Assembly (NCBI GenBank): GCA_047921455.1
Contig: JBLRWC010000018.1
Location: 1-48,734, forward strand
From: XN24 sp047921455
GTDB taxonomy: Bacteria > Pseudomonadota > Gammaproteobacteria > Steroidobacterales > XN24
Length of the DNA stretch: 48,734 nucleotides
Direction of reading: 5' to 3'
A program made the position numbers and the translations under genes. Positions 1 to 8,480 of the stretch are shown in pieces (position 1 is the first letter of the stretch; the number at the start of each line of letters is the position of its first letter). The notes under the pieces are model-generated. The model had not been told where the DNA came from and ran no database searches. It saw only the letters and a program-made list of their open reading frames with translations.

Positions 1-420
1 CTGTCGAGCAGCGGCCAGGGTTTCCTCGAGCGCTGCTGCGTCCGTCTCCGGATAGCCCGACAGAAACGCCTGGAGCGCGGCGTCGCCCTCGTCGATCAAC
101 CGGTCGCGCCAGTGTTCGGCGATCCGGAACAGCCGCGCCGCCGTGCGTGTGGGCCGCCGGCGGTCGTCCATGAACTTCTGCAGTGGCTCCGGGTCGATGT
201 CGCGCATGAGTCGGCCGATGAACTGCCGATGCCGCCGCTGGGCTTCGTGCGAAGGGATAGTGCTGAGATCCTCGAGCGCCTGTTGCAGGCGATCCGGCAG
301 GCCCAGCGTGGCGAGCACGTCAGCGGGCAGGGTGGCCAGCTCTTCACCGAGCGCCTGCAGGGCCGCCGCCTCGCGCTTGCGCCGGGTCTTGCTCGGGGCG
401 TCGTCGTCACTGCGGCTCAC
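1..420 (-). CDS. darP: DarP/YjgA ribosome-associated protein (C-terminus cut by window edge)
   Basis: The minus-strand frame from a GTG at 420 reads as DUF615/YjgA, now called DarP, a factor associated with late 50S subunit assembly. Visible family features are a charged start (SRSDDDAPSKTRRKREAAAL), then LQALGEELATLP, then RQFIGRLMRDIDPEPLQKF, and basic RRRPTRTAARLF. About 140 residues are seen; the family is usually 170-180, so the gene runs off position 1. The GTG start overlaps the stop of the upstream aminotransferase gene by 4 bp (GTGA), which fits translational coupling. A darP-pmbA neighbourhood is also typical of gammaproteobacteria. The GTG is inferred from the overlap and the homologous N-terminus. 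Confidence 0.85.
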   Translation of the reverse strand, partial: MSRSDDDAPSKTRRKREAAALQALGEELATLPADVLATLGLPDRLQQALEDLSTIPSHEAQRRHRQFIGRLMRDIDPEPLQKFMDDRRRPTRTAARLFRIAEHWRDRLIDEGDAALQAFLSGYPETDAAALEETLAAARQ

Positions 421-1694
421 AGCGCGGGCTCCAGCGCGCTGACCAGGCGCGCTATCTCGCCGGCGGTGTTGTAGTGCGCCAGGGAGATGCGGACGACGCC
501 GGTGTCGCGCGCCAGGCCGAGGGCCTCGACCAGGCGCGGAGCATAGAAATGGCCATGGCGGATCCCGATGCGGGCACGGTCGGCGTAGGCGACGATTTCC
601 GCCGGCGTACGCCCGGCGGCAACAAAAGAAATCGTCGGCAGGCGCCCGGCGCCGACGCGGGCGGCCCCGATGATCCTGACGCCGGGGCGTGACGTGAGCC
701 AGTCCAGCAATTGCCGGGTCAGCGCTTGTTCATGGGCGCGCAGTGTCTCGAAGGCGGCGCCGCCATGCTTTGCGCCGAGGGCTGCGAAGTACTCGGGCAC
801 CGCGGCCGCGCCCCACGCCAGTTCATACGGCCAGGCGCCTGGCTCGAGCAGTCCCGCCGGTTCCGCCGGTTCCATCCACTCGTGATTCAAACTGCTCAGC
901 AGTTCCGCGCCGCCTTGCGATGAGCAGAGCAGGGCGCAGTGCGGGCCGAAGACCTTGTAGAGACTGAAGGCGTACCAGTCCACGCCCCAGTTCTCGAAGT
1001 CCAGCGCACGATGCGGCGCATAGGCGACGCCGTCGACGCAGGTACGCGCGCCCGCAGCCCGTGTCCGGGCCACGATCGGGCCAAGTTCGAGCGCCTCGCC
1101 CAGCAGGTTGGAGGCGTGCGTCAAGCACACGAGCCGGGTCTTGTCGGATAGCAGGGCATCGAGGTCGTCCAGCTCCAGCCGCATGCTGTCGGGACGGATG
1201 CACCACCAGCGGATACGGACGCCGAGCGCCTGCAGCCGCAACCAGGGGCCAATGTTGGCCTCGTGATCCACATCGGTGACGATGACCTCGTCCCCCGGGG
1301 CGAGCTGCGGCGCCAGGGAACGCGCCAGGCGAGAGAATAACGAGGTCGTAGAGGCGCCGATCGCCACGCGGCCGGGCGCCGGCGCGGCGCCGCCGGCGGT
1401 CGCAAACAGGCCGGCAAGCGCACGGCGTGCTTCGGCCTGGCGAGCACCGGCCTCGGCCGACGGCGCGTAGCTGGCGCCGAGTTGCACCGGCCAGCGGCGC
1501 AGGTAGGTCGAAATGCGGTCCGCGACAGTACTGAGGGGCGCTGAGCCGCCGGCGTTGTCCAACAGCGCCCAGTCGGTCCCGAGGGCGGCGAAGCGGCTGC
1601 GCACCCAATCAAGGTCAAGCGATGCTGCGGCAGTACGGTTCAAACGATTACCGGGCGCCAGGGGGCCGCGACCAAGGGGCAGCGATGATAGCAC
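417..1694 (-). CDS. Cysteine desulfurase-like class V aminotransferase (PLP enzyme)
   Basis: A fold-type I PLP enzyme of the class V aminotransferase family, closest in pattern to the cysteine desulfurase-like VC1184 subfamily (TIGR01976). Seen: an N-terminal LLDNAGGSAPL, the phosphate loop region AIGASTTSLF, the PLP-ring region VDHEAN, an aspartate in CVDGVAYAPH, and the presumed Schiff-base lysine in SLYKVFGPHCALL. The active-site-loop cysteine typical of true IscS/SufS enzymes is not obvious, so the substrate is unknown. The listed start is a GTG without a convincing ribosome site; the conserved part begins near LDLDWVRSRF, so the true start may lie up to about 25 codons inward. It is the first gene of a unit with darP. 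Confidence 0.75.
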   Translation of the reverse strand: MLSSLPLGRGPLAPGNRLNRTAAASLDLDWVRSRFAALGTDWALLDNAGGSAPLSTVADRISTYLRRWPVQLGASYAPSAEAGARQAEARRALAGLFATAGGAAPAPGRVAIGASTTSLFSRLARSLAPQLAPGDEVIVTDVDHEANIGPWLRLQALGVRIRWWCIRPDSMRLELDDLDALLSDKTRLVCLTHASNLLGEALELGPIVARTRAAGARTCVDGVAYAPHRALDFENWGVDWYAFSLYKVFGPHCALLCSSQGGAELLSSLNHEWMEPAEPAGLLEPGAWPYELAWGAAAVPEYFAALGAKHGGAAFETLRAHEQALTRQLLDWLTSRPGVRIIGAARVGAGRLPTISFVAAGRTPAEIVAYADRARIGIRHGHFYAPRLVEALGLARDTGVVRISLAHYNTAGEIARLVSALEPAL

Positions 1695-1702
1695 GGAGGT
1701 TT

Positions 1703-1710
1703 GCTACACT
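1703..1710 (+). promoter_or_regulatory. Candidate extended -10 promoter for pmbA
   Basis: The sequence TGCTACACT (1702-1710) in the gap between the divergent aminotransferase gene and pmbA matches an extended -10 (TGnTAnnnT). Transcription from here would start near 1717, about 50 nt before the pmbA ATG. No good -35 lies 17 bp upstream, which is tolerable for extended -10 promoters. Pattern match only. Confidence 0.4.
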
Positions 1711-1765
1711 GCGGGGCTTATCGCGGGCCGGTCACGGGCCGGCTTCACTCGACGGGAAACAATTC

Positions 1766-3115
1766 ATGTCATCGGCAGATTTAAGCGATCTTGGCGGCGC
1801 GCGCCAGCGCCTGGAGAGCATGGCGAACGACGCGTTGGCCCGGGCCCGTCGCGCCGGGGCCTCGGCAGCGGAGGTGGGTGGCAGCCTGGCCATCGGCTTG
1901 TCAGTCACGGTGCGCAAGGGCGAGGTCGAGACGCTCGAGCACCAGCGCGATCGCGGTTTCAGCGTCAAGGTGTTGTTTGGTAATCGCAAGGGCAGCGCGA
2001 GTACTTCGGACCTGGCGCCGGCGGCGGTCGCCGAGACCGTCGACAAGGCGTGCACCATTGCGCGTTACACCGCCGAAGACCCGTGTGCCGGCCTGGCGGA
2101 TCCGGCCCTCATGGCGAGCGACCCGCCTGACCTCGATCTCGATCATCCGTGGGATCTCGAGCCGGACCGGGCCGTGGCCCTGGCGCGCGATTGCGAGGCG
2201 GCGGGCCTCGAGGCAGACGCGCGCATTTCCAACACCGAGGGGGGTTCGTTGTCGTCGCACCGCTCGCTGCGTGTGTACGCCAACAGCCACGATTTCTGCG
2301 GTGGGTATGCGAGCACCAGCCACAGCCTCAGTTGCGCGCTGATCGCCGGCGAGGGCGATGCAATGCAGCGCGACTACTGGTACACCATGGCGCGCTGCGC
2401 AGAGGACCTCGAATCCCCCGAGTCAGTCGGCCGGCGGGCCGCGGAACGGGCGCTGCGGCGGGTCGGTGCGCGGCGGATCGGCACCCGCTCGGTACCGGTG
2501 ATTTTCGTGGCAGAAGTCGCGCGCGGTTTTCTTGGCCATTTGCTCTCCGCGATCAAGGGCTCGTCCCAGTATCGCAAGGCCAGCTTCCTGCTTGGCGCCG
2601 CGGGTAGCCAGGTGCTACCCGAATGGCTCACGATCGAAGAGCGGCCCCACTTGTTGCGCGGCCCGGGTTCCGCGCCGTTCGACGGCGAGGGCGTGGCGAC
2701 CCGCGATCGCACCCTCGTCGATGGCGGCGTGTTGCAGGGCTATATTTTGTCGAGTTATTCGGCTCGTCGGCTTGGCCTGGAGTCCACCGGCAATGCCGGC
2801 GGGGTGCATAACCTGCTGGTGAGTGCGGGCGCCGCCGACCTCCCGGCCCTGCTGCGGCAAATGGGGCGCGGCCTGCTCGTGACTGAGCTCATGGGGCACG
2901 GCGTCAACGGCGTGACCGGCGATTATTCGCGCGGCGCCAGCGGTTTCTGGATCGAGGGTGGCGAGATTGCCCACCCGGTCCAGGAGGTGACCATCGCAGG
3001 CAATCTCAAGGAGCTCTACCTGGACATCCAGGCCATCGGCTCGGACGTGGATCGACGCGGCGTGGTCCAGACGGGATCGCTGCTGGTCGGCCGCATGACC
3101 GTCGCCGGCGACTAA
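1766..3115 (+). CDS. pmbA: Metalloprotease PmbA/TldE
   Basis: PmbA (TldE) partners TldD to form a heterodimeric zinc protease that processes small peptides such as microcin B17 and degrades CcdA in E. coli. The protein is 449 residues, matching the E. coli length. Family signatures seen are VEVGGSLAIGLSVTVRKGEVETLE-like N-terminal text (read as separate blocks), SSYSARRLGLESTGNAGG, and the C-terminal block GHGVNGVTGDYSRGASGFWI followed by PVQEVTIAGNL. The frame is open upstream to 1622, but homology begins at the ATG at 1766 (MSSADLSDLGGARQ). No tldD is in the window. The stop overlaps the convergent YihY-type gene by 4 bp. Confidence 0.93.
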   Translation: MSSADLSDLGGARQRLESMANDALARARRAGASAAEVGGSLAIGLSVTVRKGEVETLEHQRDRGFSVKVLFGNRKGSASTSDLAPAAVAETVDKACTIARYTAEDPCAGLADPALMASDPPDLDLDHPWDLEPDRAVALARDCEAAGLEADARISNTEGGSLSSHRSLRVYANSHDFCGGYASTSHSLSCALIAGEGDAMQRDYWYTMARCAEDLESPESVGRRAAERALRRVGARRIGTRSVPVIFVAEVARGFLGHLLSAIKGSSQYRKASFLLGAAGSQVLPEWLTIEERPHLLRGPGSAPFDGEGVATRDRTLVDGGVLQGYILSSYSARRLGLESTGNAGGVHNLLVSAGAADLPALLRQMGRGLLVTELMGHGVNGVTGDYSRGASGFWIEGGEIAHPVQEVTIAGNLKELYLDIQAIGSDVDRRGVVQTGSLLVGRMTVAGD

Positions 3116-4404
3116 GACCGTTTCGCATCGACCAGGTCGGCCAGGGTGCGGCCGTCCAGGCGATCGGATTCCGCTGCGCGTACTTCACCAATCAGGTCGT
3201 TGACGGTGTGGTCACCCGTCGTCGCGTCCTCGCCGCGCACCGCCGCCAGGATGTCCACCAGCCTGATGGTATCGGGGTCACGCCCGGGCACGAAGGCCCC
3301 ATCTTCGGTATGCGTGAGCAGGTCGGCGGCCTCAAGGCGCGTCGTGATCTCCTCGAGCGAGCGGGCGGAATAATCCAGGGTTTCCGCCAGTTCAGCAAAG
3401 TCGGGCCGCGCACCACCACGGAAGCCGCGGCCCACCTCCTGCATCAGGCCCAGCGCCAGCCGCTCGGTTTCGGCGATGGTGATTTTTTGCTGGCTGCGGC
3501 CGAGGCGAAGGCGTTGCGGGTGCTGCAAATAGAAGGCGAGCTGCGCGCCGATCAACAGCACCAGCCAGGAGAGATACAGCCAGATGAGCGCGAAAATCGC
3601 GATGGCGAAGCTGGAGTAGATGGCGTCAAAACGGGTCGAGCCGACGATCACGTTCGTGAACAGGGAGCCGCCGAAGGTCCAGGCGGCGCCGGCCAGCGCG
3701 GCGCCTCCCAAAGCCGCGCGCAGCTGGACGCGCGTATTCGGCACAAAGGCGTAGACAAATGCAAATACCAGCACGACCAGTATCAGCGGCAGGAACTCGC
3801 CGAACAACGCGAGGATCTGTCCGAACGGCCGGATATCGGAGAGGGCCTGCATGATGGCGCTGGAATTGATGGTCGCAAGCAGGCCCATGGCCGTCACCAT
3901 CAGCAGTGGGCCGACCAGCACTACGCTCAGGTAGTCGCTGAACCGGCGCGCCAGGCTGCGTGATTTCTGCACCTGCCAAATGTAATTGAAGGTGTCCTCG
4001 ATTTTCTGAATCATCGAAATGACGGCGTAGATCAGCAGCGCCAGGCCAATGCCGCCGAGCACGCCGCCGCGGATGTTCTCGACGAAATCCATGATCTGGT
4101 CAGTGATTTCTATGCCCTGTTGGCCGAGTGGCTGCAGGAACTCGTACAGCAGGGGCTCGACCTGCCGATGCACCCCGAAGCCCTTCAGGACCGATAAGCT
4201 GAAGGCGAGCAACGGCACCAGCGCCAGCAAGGTGGTGTAGACGAGGCTCATGGCCCGTAGCGTCAGCTGGCCCTCGGCAAGATCGCGCGCCAGCGCGTAG
4301 ACAAAGCGCGCCGGAGTCCGCAAGAGGCGCGGCAAGCGCCCGCTCTCGCCGGCCCTGGGTTCCCAGAGGAATGCTTCGATGCGAGCGCGGAGCGTGTCGC
4401 TCAT
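3112..4404 (-). CDS. YihY/BrkB-family inner membrane protein with C-terminal winged-helix-like extension
   Basis: The first ~290 residues are a YihY/BrkB-type polytopic membrane protein: an amphipathic start, about six hydrophobic helices (for example LALVPLLAFSLSVLKGF and LLGALIWLYLSWLVLLIGAQ-like text), and the family block around NYIWQVQKSRSLARRFSDYL. E. coli YihY stops near 290 residues, but this protein is 430. The extra ~130 residues are soluble and helical (ITIAETERLALGLMQEVGR ... TLDYSARSLEEITTRLEAAD), with the look of an Rrf2-like winged helix that would face the cytoplasm. Function of the family is unknown; the old RNase BN label is wrong. The ATG overlaps the purC stop by 4 bp, so the two are likely co-translated. 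Confidence 0.85.
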   Translation of the reverse strand: MSDTLRARIEAFLWEPRAGESGRLPRLLRTPARFVYALARDLAEGQLTLRAMSLVYTTLLALVPLLAFSLSVLKGFGVHRQVEPLLYEFLQPLGQQGIEITDQIMDFVENIRGGVLGGIGLALLIYAVISMIQKIEDTFNYIWQVQKSRSLARRFSDYLSVVLVGPLLMVTAMGLLATINSSAIMQALSDIRPFGQILALFGEFLPLILVVLVFAFVYAFVPNTRVQLRAALGGAALAGAAWTFGGSLFTNVIVGSTRFDAIYSSFAIAIFALIWLYLSWLVLLIGAQLAFYLQHPQRLRLGRSQQKITIAETERLALGLMQEVGRGFRGGARPDFAELAETLDYSARSLEEITTRLEAADLLTHTEDGAFVPGRDPDTIRLVDILAAVRGEDATTGDHTVNDLIGEVRAAESDRLDGRTLADLVDAKRS

Positions 4405-5303
4405 GCCTGGAACAGGCCCGCGTCCCCGGTGATGCGGCGATAGGCCTCGCGGTACTTGTCGGCCGTGCGCGCGATGATTTCCGCGGGCAGGCGCGGCCCT
4501 GGCGCCGCCTTGTTCCAGTCGAGCGTCTCGAGATAATCACGCACGAATTGCTTGTCGAAACTCGGCGGGCTGGTGCCCGGTTGCCACTGGTCCGCGGGCC
4601 AGAAACGCGATGAGTCCGGCGTGAGGATCTCGTCGATCAGGTATAGCTCGTCCGCGTCGTCGAGGCCGAACTCGAACTTGGTGTCGGCGATGATGATGCC
4701 GCGTTCCCGGGCGTAGGCCGCGGCTTCACCATAGATGCGCAACGTCAACTCGCGCACTTTCGCGGCCAGTTCGGCGCCGACTAATTCGACCACCCGCTCA
4801 TAGGCAATGTTTTCGTCGTGCTCGCCCGCGGCGGCCTTGGTCGCCGGCGTGAAAATCGGCTCCGGCAACGGGTCGGCAAGGCGCAGTCCGGGCGGCAGCG
4901 CGAGGCCGCAAACCGCGCCACTGGACTGGTAGTCTTTCCATCCTGAACCGATCAGGTAACCCCGCGCCACCGCCTCGATCGGCAGCGGCCGCAGCCGGCG
5001 CGTGACGCTGCTGCGCAGGCGGTACGCGGCCTGGTCCACGCCGGCCGGCAGGACGGACGCCAGCGATCGGGAGAGCAGGTGATTGGGCACCAGCGAGCGC
5101 GTCCGGTCAAACCAGAACAAGGCGGTCTGGGTGAGGATTTCGCCCTTGTGCGGAATCGGGTCCGGCAAGATGACGTCAAAGGCCGACAGCCGATCGGTAG
5201 CGACGATCAGCAGCGTTTGTTCATCGACCGCGTAGACGTCGCGCACCTTGCCCCGGTGGAGTAACTCCAGGCCCGGCAGATCAGACTCGAACATGGCGTT
5301 CAT
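4401..5303 (-). CDS. purC: Phosphoribosylaminoimidazole-succinocarboxamide synthase
   Basis: PurC joins CAIR and aspartate using ATP to make SAICAR in purine synthesis. Clear signatures: LLHRGKVRDVYAVDEQTLL at the start, ATDRLSAFDVILPDPIPHKG, RPLPIEAVARGYLIGS-type text, and DTKFEFGLDDADELYLIDE with DSSRFW following. At 300 residues it is the longer SAICAR synthetase form (yeast/Pseudomonas-like length) and not the 237-residue E. coli form. The frame is open to 5510, but homology begins at the ATG at 5303 (MNAMFESDLPG); a second ATG three codons in (5294) is also possible. Cytoplasmic. It precedes the YihY gene with a 4-bp overlap. Confidence 0.95.
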   Translation of the reverse strand: MNAMFESDLPGLELLHRGKVRDVYAVDEQTLLIVATDRLSAFDVILPDPIPHKGEILTQTALFWFDRTRSLVPNHLLSRSLASVLPAGVDQAAYRLRSSVTRRLRPLPIEAVARGYLIGSGWKDYQSSGAVCGLALPPGLRLADPLPEPIFTPATKAAAGEHDENIAYERVVELVGAELAAKVRELTLRIYGEAAAYARERGIIIADTKFEFGLDDADELYLIDEILTPDSSRFWPADQWQPGTSPPSFDKQFVRDYLETLDWNKAAPGPRLPAEIIARTADKYREAYRRITGDAGLFQA

Positions 5304-5475
5304 CGTCGGTCCATCAACCGGCCGCAAGCGCCGCTTTGGCTGGCGGCGGGTCCGAGTGCTGGTAACATGGAGGCTCCCGTGCAGGTACAGGCGTTGGCCA
5401 GACGGATTCTCCCAGTGGGTTGCGGCGCCAGTCAAATCTGCCTGCGACCTCGAGTCACTACGATTGCGCATTTTC

Positions 5476-6252
5476 ATGAACTGGACCGGCAAGCTCGTGG
5501 GCGTGATCATTGGTTCGTTGGCCGGTCCGGTCGGCGCGGCCGTCGGCCTGTTCCTTGGTCACCAGTTCGATCGCGGCATCAGCGGGGCGCCGCGGACCGA
5601 CTTCGAAGGCGTAGGCCAGGTGTTCTTCGAGACGACCTTCGGCGTCATGGGGCATGTTGCGAAGGCGGACGGCCGCGTCAGTGAGGCGGAGATCCAGGCG
5701 GCGCGGGGTATCATGGCGCGCATGCGCCTCAATCCGGCGCAGGTGCAGGAGGCGATCCGCCTGTTCACCGCTGGCAAGTCCGCCGACTGGCCCCTGCAGC
5801 GCGAGCTGGGCCGCTTGCGCGTGGCGCTGGGCACGCGGCGCACGCTGCGGCGCGCCTTTCTCGAGATCCAGATGGAGGCCGCGCTTGCCGACGGCCAGCT
5901 GGGGCCTGAAACTCGCGCAGCGCTGTGGCGGGTCGCCTCGGCGCTCGACCTCGGTCGCGTGGAAATGGCGCAAGTGGAGGCGCTGCTGCGCTTCGGCCGC
6001 GGCTTCCGCAGCGAGCAGCCCGGCCGGCCGCCGCAGTCGTCGGCCGCCGACGCCTATCGCGTGTTGGGACTGGAGCCGGCCGCCAGCGATGCGGAGGTGA
6101 AGCTCGCCTACCGTCGCCTGATGAACCAGCATCACCCGGACAAGTTGCGTGCGCGGGGCATGCCGGAATCCATGATTCCGGTCGCAGAGGCCAAGACCCG
6201 TGAAATCCGGGCGGCGTGGGACACCCTGCGCGCCGCGCGCGGGATGCGCTGA
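5476..6252 (+). CDS. djlA: DjlA-type co-chaperone (TerB-like plus J domain)
   Basis: A DnaJ-like membrane-anchored co-chaperone that would stimulate DnaK. Order seen: a short N-terminal transmembrane segment (VGVIIGSLAGPVGAAVGLF, residues ~6-25), a TerB-like helical region carrying KADGRVSEAEI and ALADGQLGPE acidic motifs, and a C-terminal J domain from about residue 195 (DAYRVLGLEPAASDAEVKLA) with the essential HPD in QHHPDKLRARGMP. At 258 residues it is close to E. coli DjlA (271). The frame is open to 5248, but the ATG at 5476 fits the family start. It stands alone between purC (divergent) and rpe. Confidence 0.92.
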   Translation: MNWTGKLVGVIIGSLAGPVGAAVGLFLGHQFDRGISGAPRTDFEGVGQVFFETTFGVMGHVAKADGRVSEAEIQAARGIMARMRLNPAQVQEAIRLFTAGKSADWPLQRELGRLRVALGTRRTLRRAFLEIQMEAALADGQLGPETRAALWRVASALDLGRVEMAQVEALLRFGRGFRSEQPGRPPQSSAADAYRVLGLEPAASDAEVKLAYRRLMNQHHPDKLRARGMPESMIPVAEAKTREIRAAWDTLRAARGMR

Positions 6253-6328
6253 GCCCGTCGCGCGGATTCGGTATGGGACCGTATTCAGGTAGAGTGTCGG
6301 CGCAGGAAACCACTCACGGGATGTCGCC

Positions 6329-7012
6329 ATGTTGGACTACCGCATCGCCCCTTCGATTCTCTCTGCTGATTTCGCGCGCCTCGGTGAGGAGGTGGACGCT
6401 GTGCTCGACGCGGGGGCCGACATGGTCCACTTCGACGTCATGGACAACCACTACGTGCCCAACCTGACGATCGGGCCGATGGTGTGCCAGGCACTGCGCA
6501 ACTGGGGCATCAAGGCACCGATCGATGTGCATCTCATGGTCAAGCCGGTAGACGGCCTGATCCAGTCGTTTGCCAAGGCCGGTGCGAGCTGGATCACTTT
6601 CCATCCCGAGGCCAGCGAGCATGTCGATCGCAGCCTGCAGCTCATTCGCGAGCTCGGCTGCCGGGCGGGCCTGGTGTTCAATCCGGCGACGCCGCTCAGC
6701 TGGCTCGACTACGTGGCGGACAAGATCGACATGGTACTGATCATGTCGGTGAACCCCGGTTTCGGCGGGCAGCAGTTCATTTCCTCCGCACTGCGCAAGG
6801 TGGCGGAAGCGCGGCAGTTCATCGACGATAGCGGCCTGCCGATTCGCCTGGAAGTGGATGGCGGCGTGAAGGTGGATAATATTGCGGCCATCGCGCAGGC
6901 CGGCGCGGATACTTTCGTCGCCGGCTCGGCGATTTTCGGCTCCAGCGATTACGCCAGCACCATCACGGCGATGCGCCGGGAACTGGCCGGGGCCGACTCC
7001 GGTAACGACTGA
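6329..7012 (+). CDS. rpe: Ribulose-phosphate 3-epimerase
   Basis: Rpe interconverts ribulose 5-phosphate and xylulose 5-phosphate in the pentose phosphate pathway. The TIM-barrel motifs are complete: APSILSADFARLGEE, metal-site VHFDVMDNHYVPN, DVHLMV, MSVNPGFGGQQF and the phosphate-binding EVDGGVK. Length (227) is normal. The ATG at 6329 follows GGGATGTCGCC, a modest ribosome site. Its partner isomerase rpiA lies 5 kb away, in a separate unit. It is convergent with crp. Confidence 0.96.
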   Translation: MLDYRIAPSILSADFARLGEEVDAVLDAGADMVHFDVMDNHYVPNLTIGPMVCQALRNWGIKAPIDVHLMVKPVDGLIQSFAKAGASWITFHPEASEHVDRSLQLIRELGCRAGLVFNPATPLSWLDYVADKIDMVLIMSVNPGFGGQQFISSALRKVAEARQFIDDSGLPIRLEVDGGVKVDNIAAIAQAGADTFVAGSAIFGSSDYASTITAMRRELAGADSGND

Positions 7013-7073
7013 GCAGCAGCGAACGAGACCGCGCGCAGCAGGCGACCCGCCAGCTGCCATGCGCGCAGATTCG

Positions 7074-7736
7074 CTATGAACTCCTGCGGACCTTTTGCGG
7101 CCTGACGCCGTTCACCACGATCGTCTTGCCGCGCGCCCGCAGCAGGCCCTGTTCTTCCAGCACCTTCAACACGCGCCCGGCCATTTCCCGCGAGCAACCC
7201 ACCAGGCGCGAAAGTTCCTGCCGGCTGACCTTGATCTGCATGCCGTCGGGGTGTGTCATCGCGTCAGGCTCGGAGCACAGGTCGATGATGGCGTGTGCAA
7301 TGCGTCCCGTGACGTCGACGAACGCAAGGTCGCCGAGCTTGCGGTTGGTACGCTCGAGGCGTGTCGCCAGCTGGGTTGCGAGTTCAAACAACAGCCCCGG
7401 GTTTTCTTCCGCGACCTGGCGGAAGCGGAGGTAGGTCATTTCGGCAAGCTCGCAGGCCGTGCGGGTACGTACCCAGGCGCTGCGCGTTGGCTGCTCGTAG
7501 AACAGGCCCATCTCGCCGAAGAACTGGCCCTTGTTGAGATACGCAAGCACCATTTCGTTACCGTCCTCGTCCTCGATCATTACCTCGACCGATCCATCCA
7601 CTATGTAATAGAGGATTTCCGGCAGGTCACCGGCGTGAATCACGACGGTCTTGGAGGGGACGGAGCGGACGCGGCACAGATCGAGAAATCGATTCATTGC
7701 GGGGATTTCGGTTCCCAGGCCCGGGGGCTCAACCAT
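7074..7736 (-). CDS. crp: CRP/Vfr-type cyclic-nucleotide-responsive regulator
   Basis: A CRP-family activator: N-terminal cyclic nucleotide-binding domain, then a winged helix. The nucleotide pocket motif FFGEMGLF followed by TRSAWVRTRTACELAEMTY keeps the Gly-Glu and Arg-Ser that bind cAMP in E. coli CRP. The position of CRP Ser128 reads Asn (RLERTNRKLG). The block DAMTHPDGMQIK is nearly identical to E. coli CRP, and the recognition helix GCSREMAGRVLK keeps Arg, Glu and Arg for TGTGA-type sites; the EMAGR form is as in Xanthomonas Clp. Start at 7736 has GAGG seven bases upstream. Whether the ligand is cAMP or, as for Clp, c-di-GMP cannot be read from sequence; the RSA motif favours cAMP. Confidence 0.92.
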   Translation of the reverse strand: MVEPPGLGTEIPAMNRFLDLCRVRSVPSKTVVIHAGDLPEILYYIVDGSVEVMIEDEDGNEMVLAYLNKGQFFGEMGLFYEQPTRSAWVRTRTACELAEMTYLRFRQVAEENPGLLFELATQLATRLERTNRKLGDLAFVDVTGRIAHAIIDLCSEPDAMTHPDGMQIKVSRQELSRLVGCSREMAGRVLKVLEEQGLLRARGKTIVVNGVRPQKVRRSS

Positions 7737-7835
7737 TCGCTCGCCTCGTAAGTTGCTTATGTAAAGCCGTGCTGCGTATGCACTTTTAACTCACGGGGAA
7801 GGTGAGGGCAAGCCAAGCGGCGCACAGCGGGGCTG

Positions 7836-8480
7836 TCAGAGCCAGTAAGCGGTGCGGGTCATGAGTTTCGAAACCGCCGCCATGAGGCCTTTGGCCGGCA
7901 TCGGCAGGGGCAAGCCGCCGGCCTGCTCGGCTGCGGCGCCATGGTGCGCTTCGTCGATTTTCATCTGGTCGATAATCGCCCGGCTGCGCCGGTCTGACGC
8001 GGGCAGTGTGCCGAGGTGATGCTCAAGGTGCTTGATGACCTGGGCTTCGGTTTCCGCGACGAAGCCGAGACTCCAGCGATCGCCGGCGAGGCCTGCACCC
8101 GCGCCCAGAATGAAGGCGCCGGCATACCAGGCGGGGCCAAGCACGCTGGGACGAGCCTGCAGTTCCGCGAGGCGTTGCTCGCACCAGGCCAGGTGATCGA
8201 ATTCCTCCCGGGCCGCCTGTTCCATCGCGCCGCGCACTGTCTCGAGTTGCGCGGTGAGAGCCTGTCCCTGGTAGAGGCCCTGCGCCATGATTTCGCCTGC
8301 GTGGTTGACGCGCATCAGTCCGGCCGAGTGGCGCCGTTCACGGTCCGTCAGCGGCGCCTCGGCGACCGCATCAGCCGGGTTGGGACGCGCCGCGGCGGGC
8401 GATGGACCCAGTGCCGTGCGCACTGCCTGGTCCAGCTGTTCGAATACCCGGTCCAGCGGGCTGAGTCTGCGCGTGCTCAT
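7836..8480 (-). CDS. coq7: Demethoxyubiquinone hydroxylase Coq7
   Basis: Coq7 is the diiron monooxygenase that hydroxylates C6 of demethoxyubiquinol in ubiquinone synthesis, replacing flavin-dependent UbiF. Iron-binding motifs are visible: RVNHAGEIMAQGLYQGQ, REEFDHLAWCEQRL (ExxH), VAETEAQVIKHLEHHL and DEAHHGAAAE. The length is 214 residues, as in Pseudomonas. The reading frame remains open far upstream, but that part is the antisense-shifted frame of glcF; the ATG at 8480 overlaps the glcF stop by 4 bp (ATGA). A membrane-peripheral enzyme is expected. It complements ubiH and ubiI further on. Confidence 0.95.
   Translation of the reverse strand: MSTRRLSPLDRVFEQLDQAVRTALGPSPAAARPNPADAVAEAPLTDRERRHSAGLMRVNHAGEIMAQGLYQGQALTAQLETVRGAMEQAAREEFDHLAWCEQRLAELQARPSVLGPAWYAGAFILGAGAGLAGDRWSLGFVAETEAQVIKHLEHHLGTLPASDRRSRAIIDQMKIDEAHHGAAAEQAGGLPLPMPAKGLMAAVSKLMTRTAYWL

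Noticed and set aside
7737..7835. A CRP autoregulation site upstream of crp
   Set aside because: CGTGAGTTAAAAGTGCAT has one fair half-site but the second half does not match TCACA.
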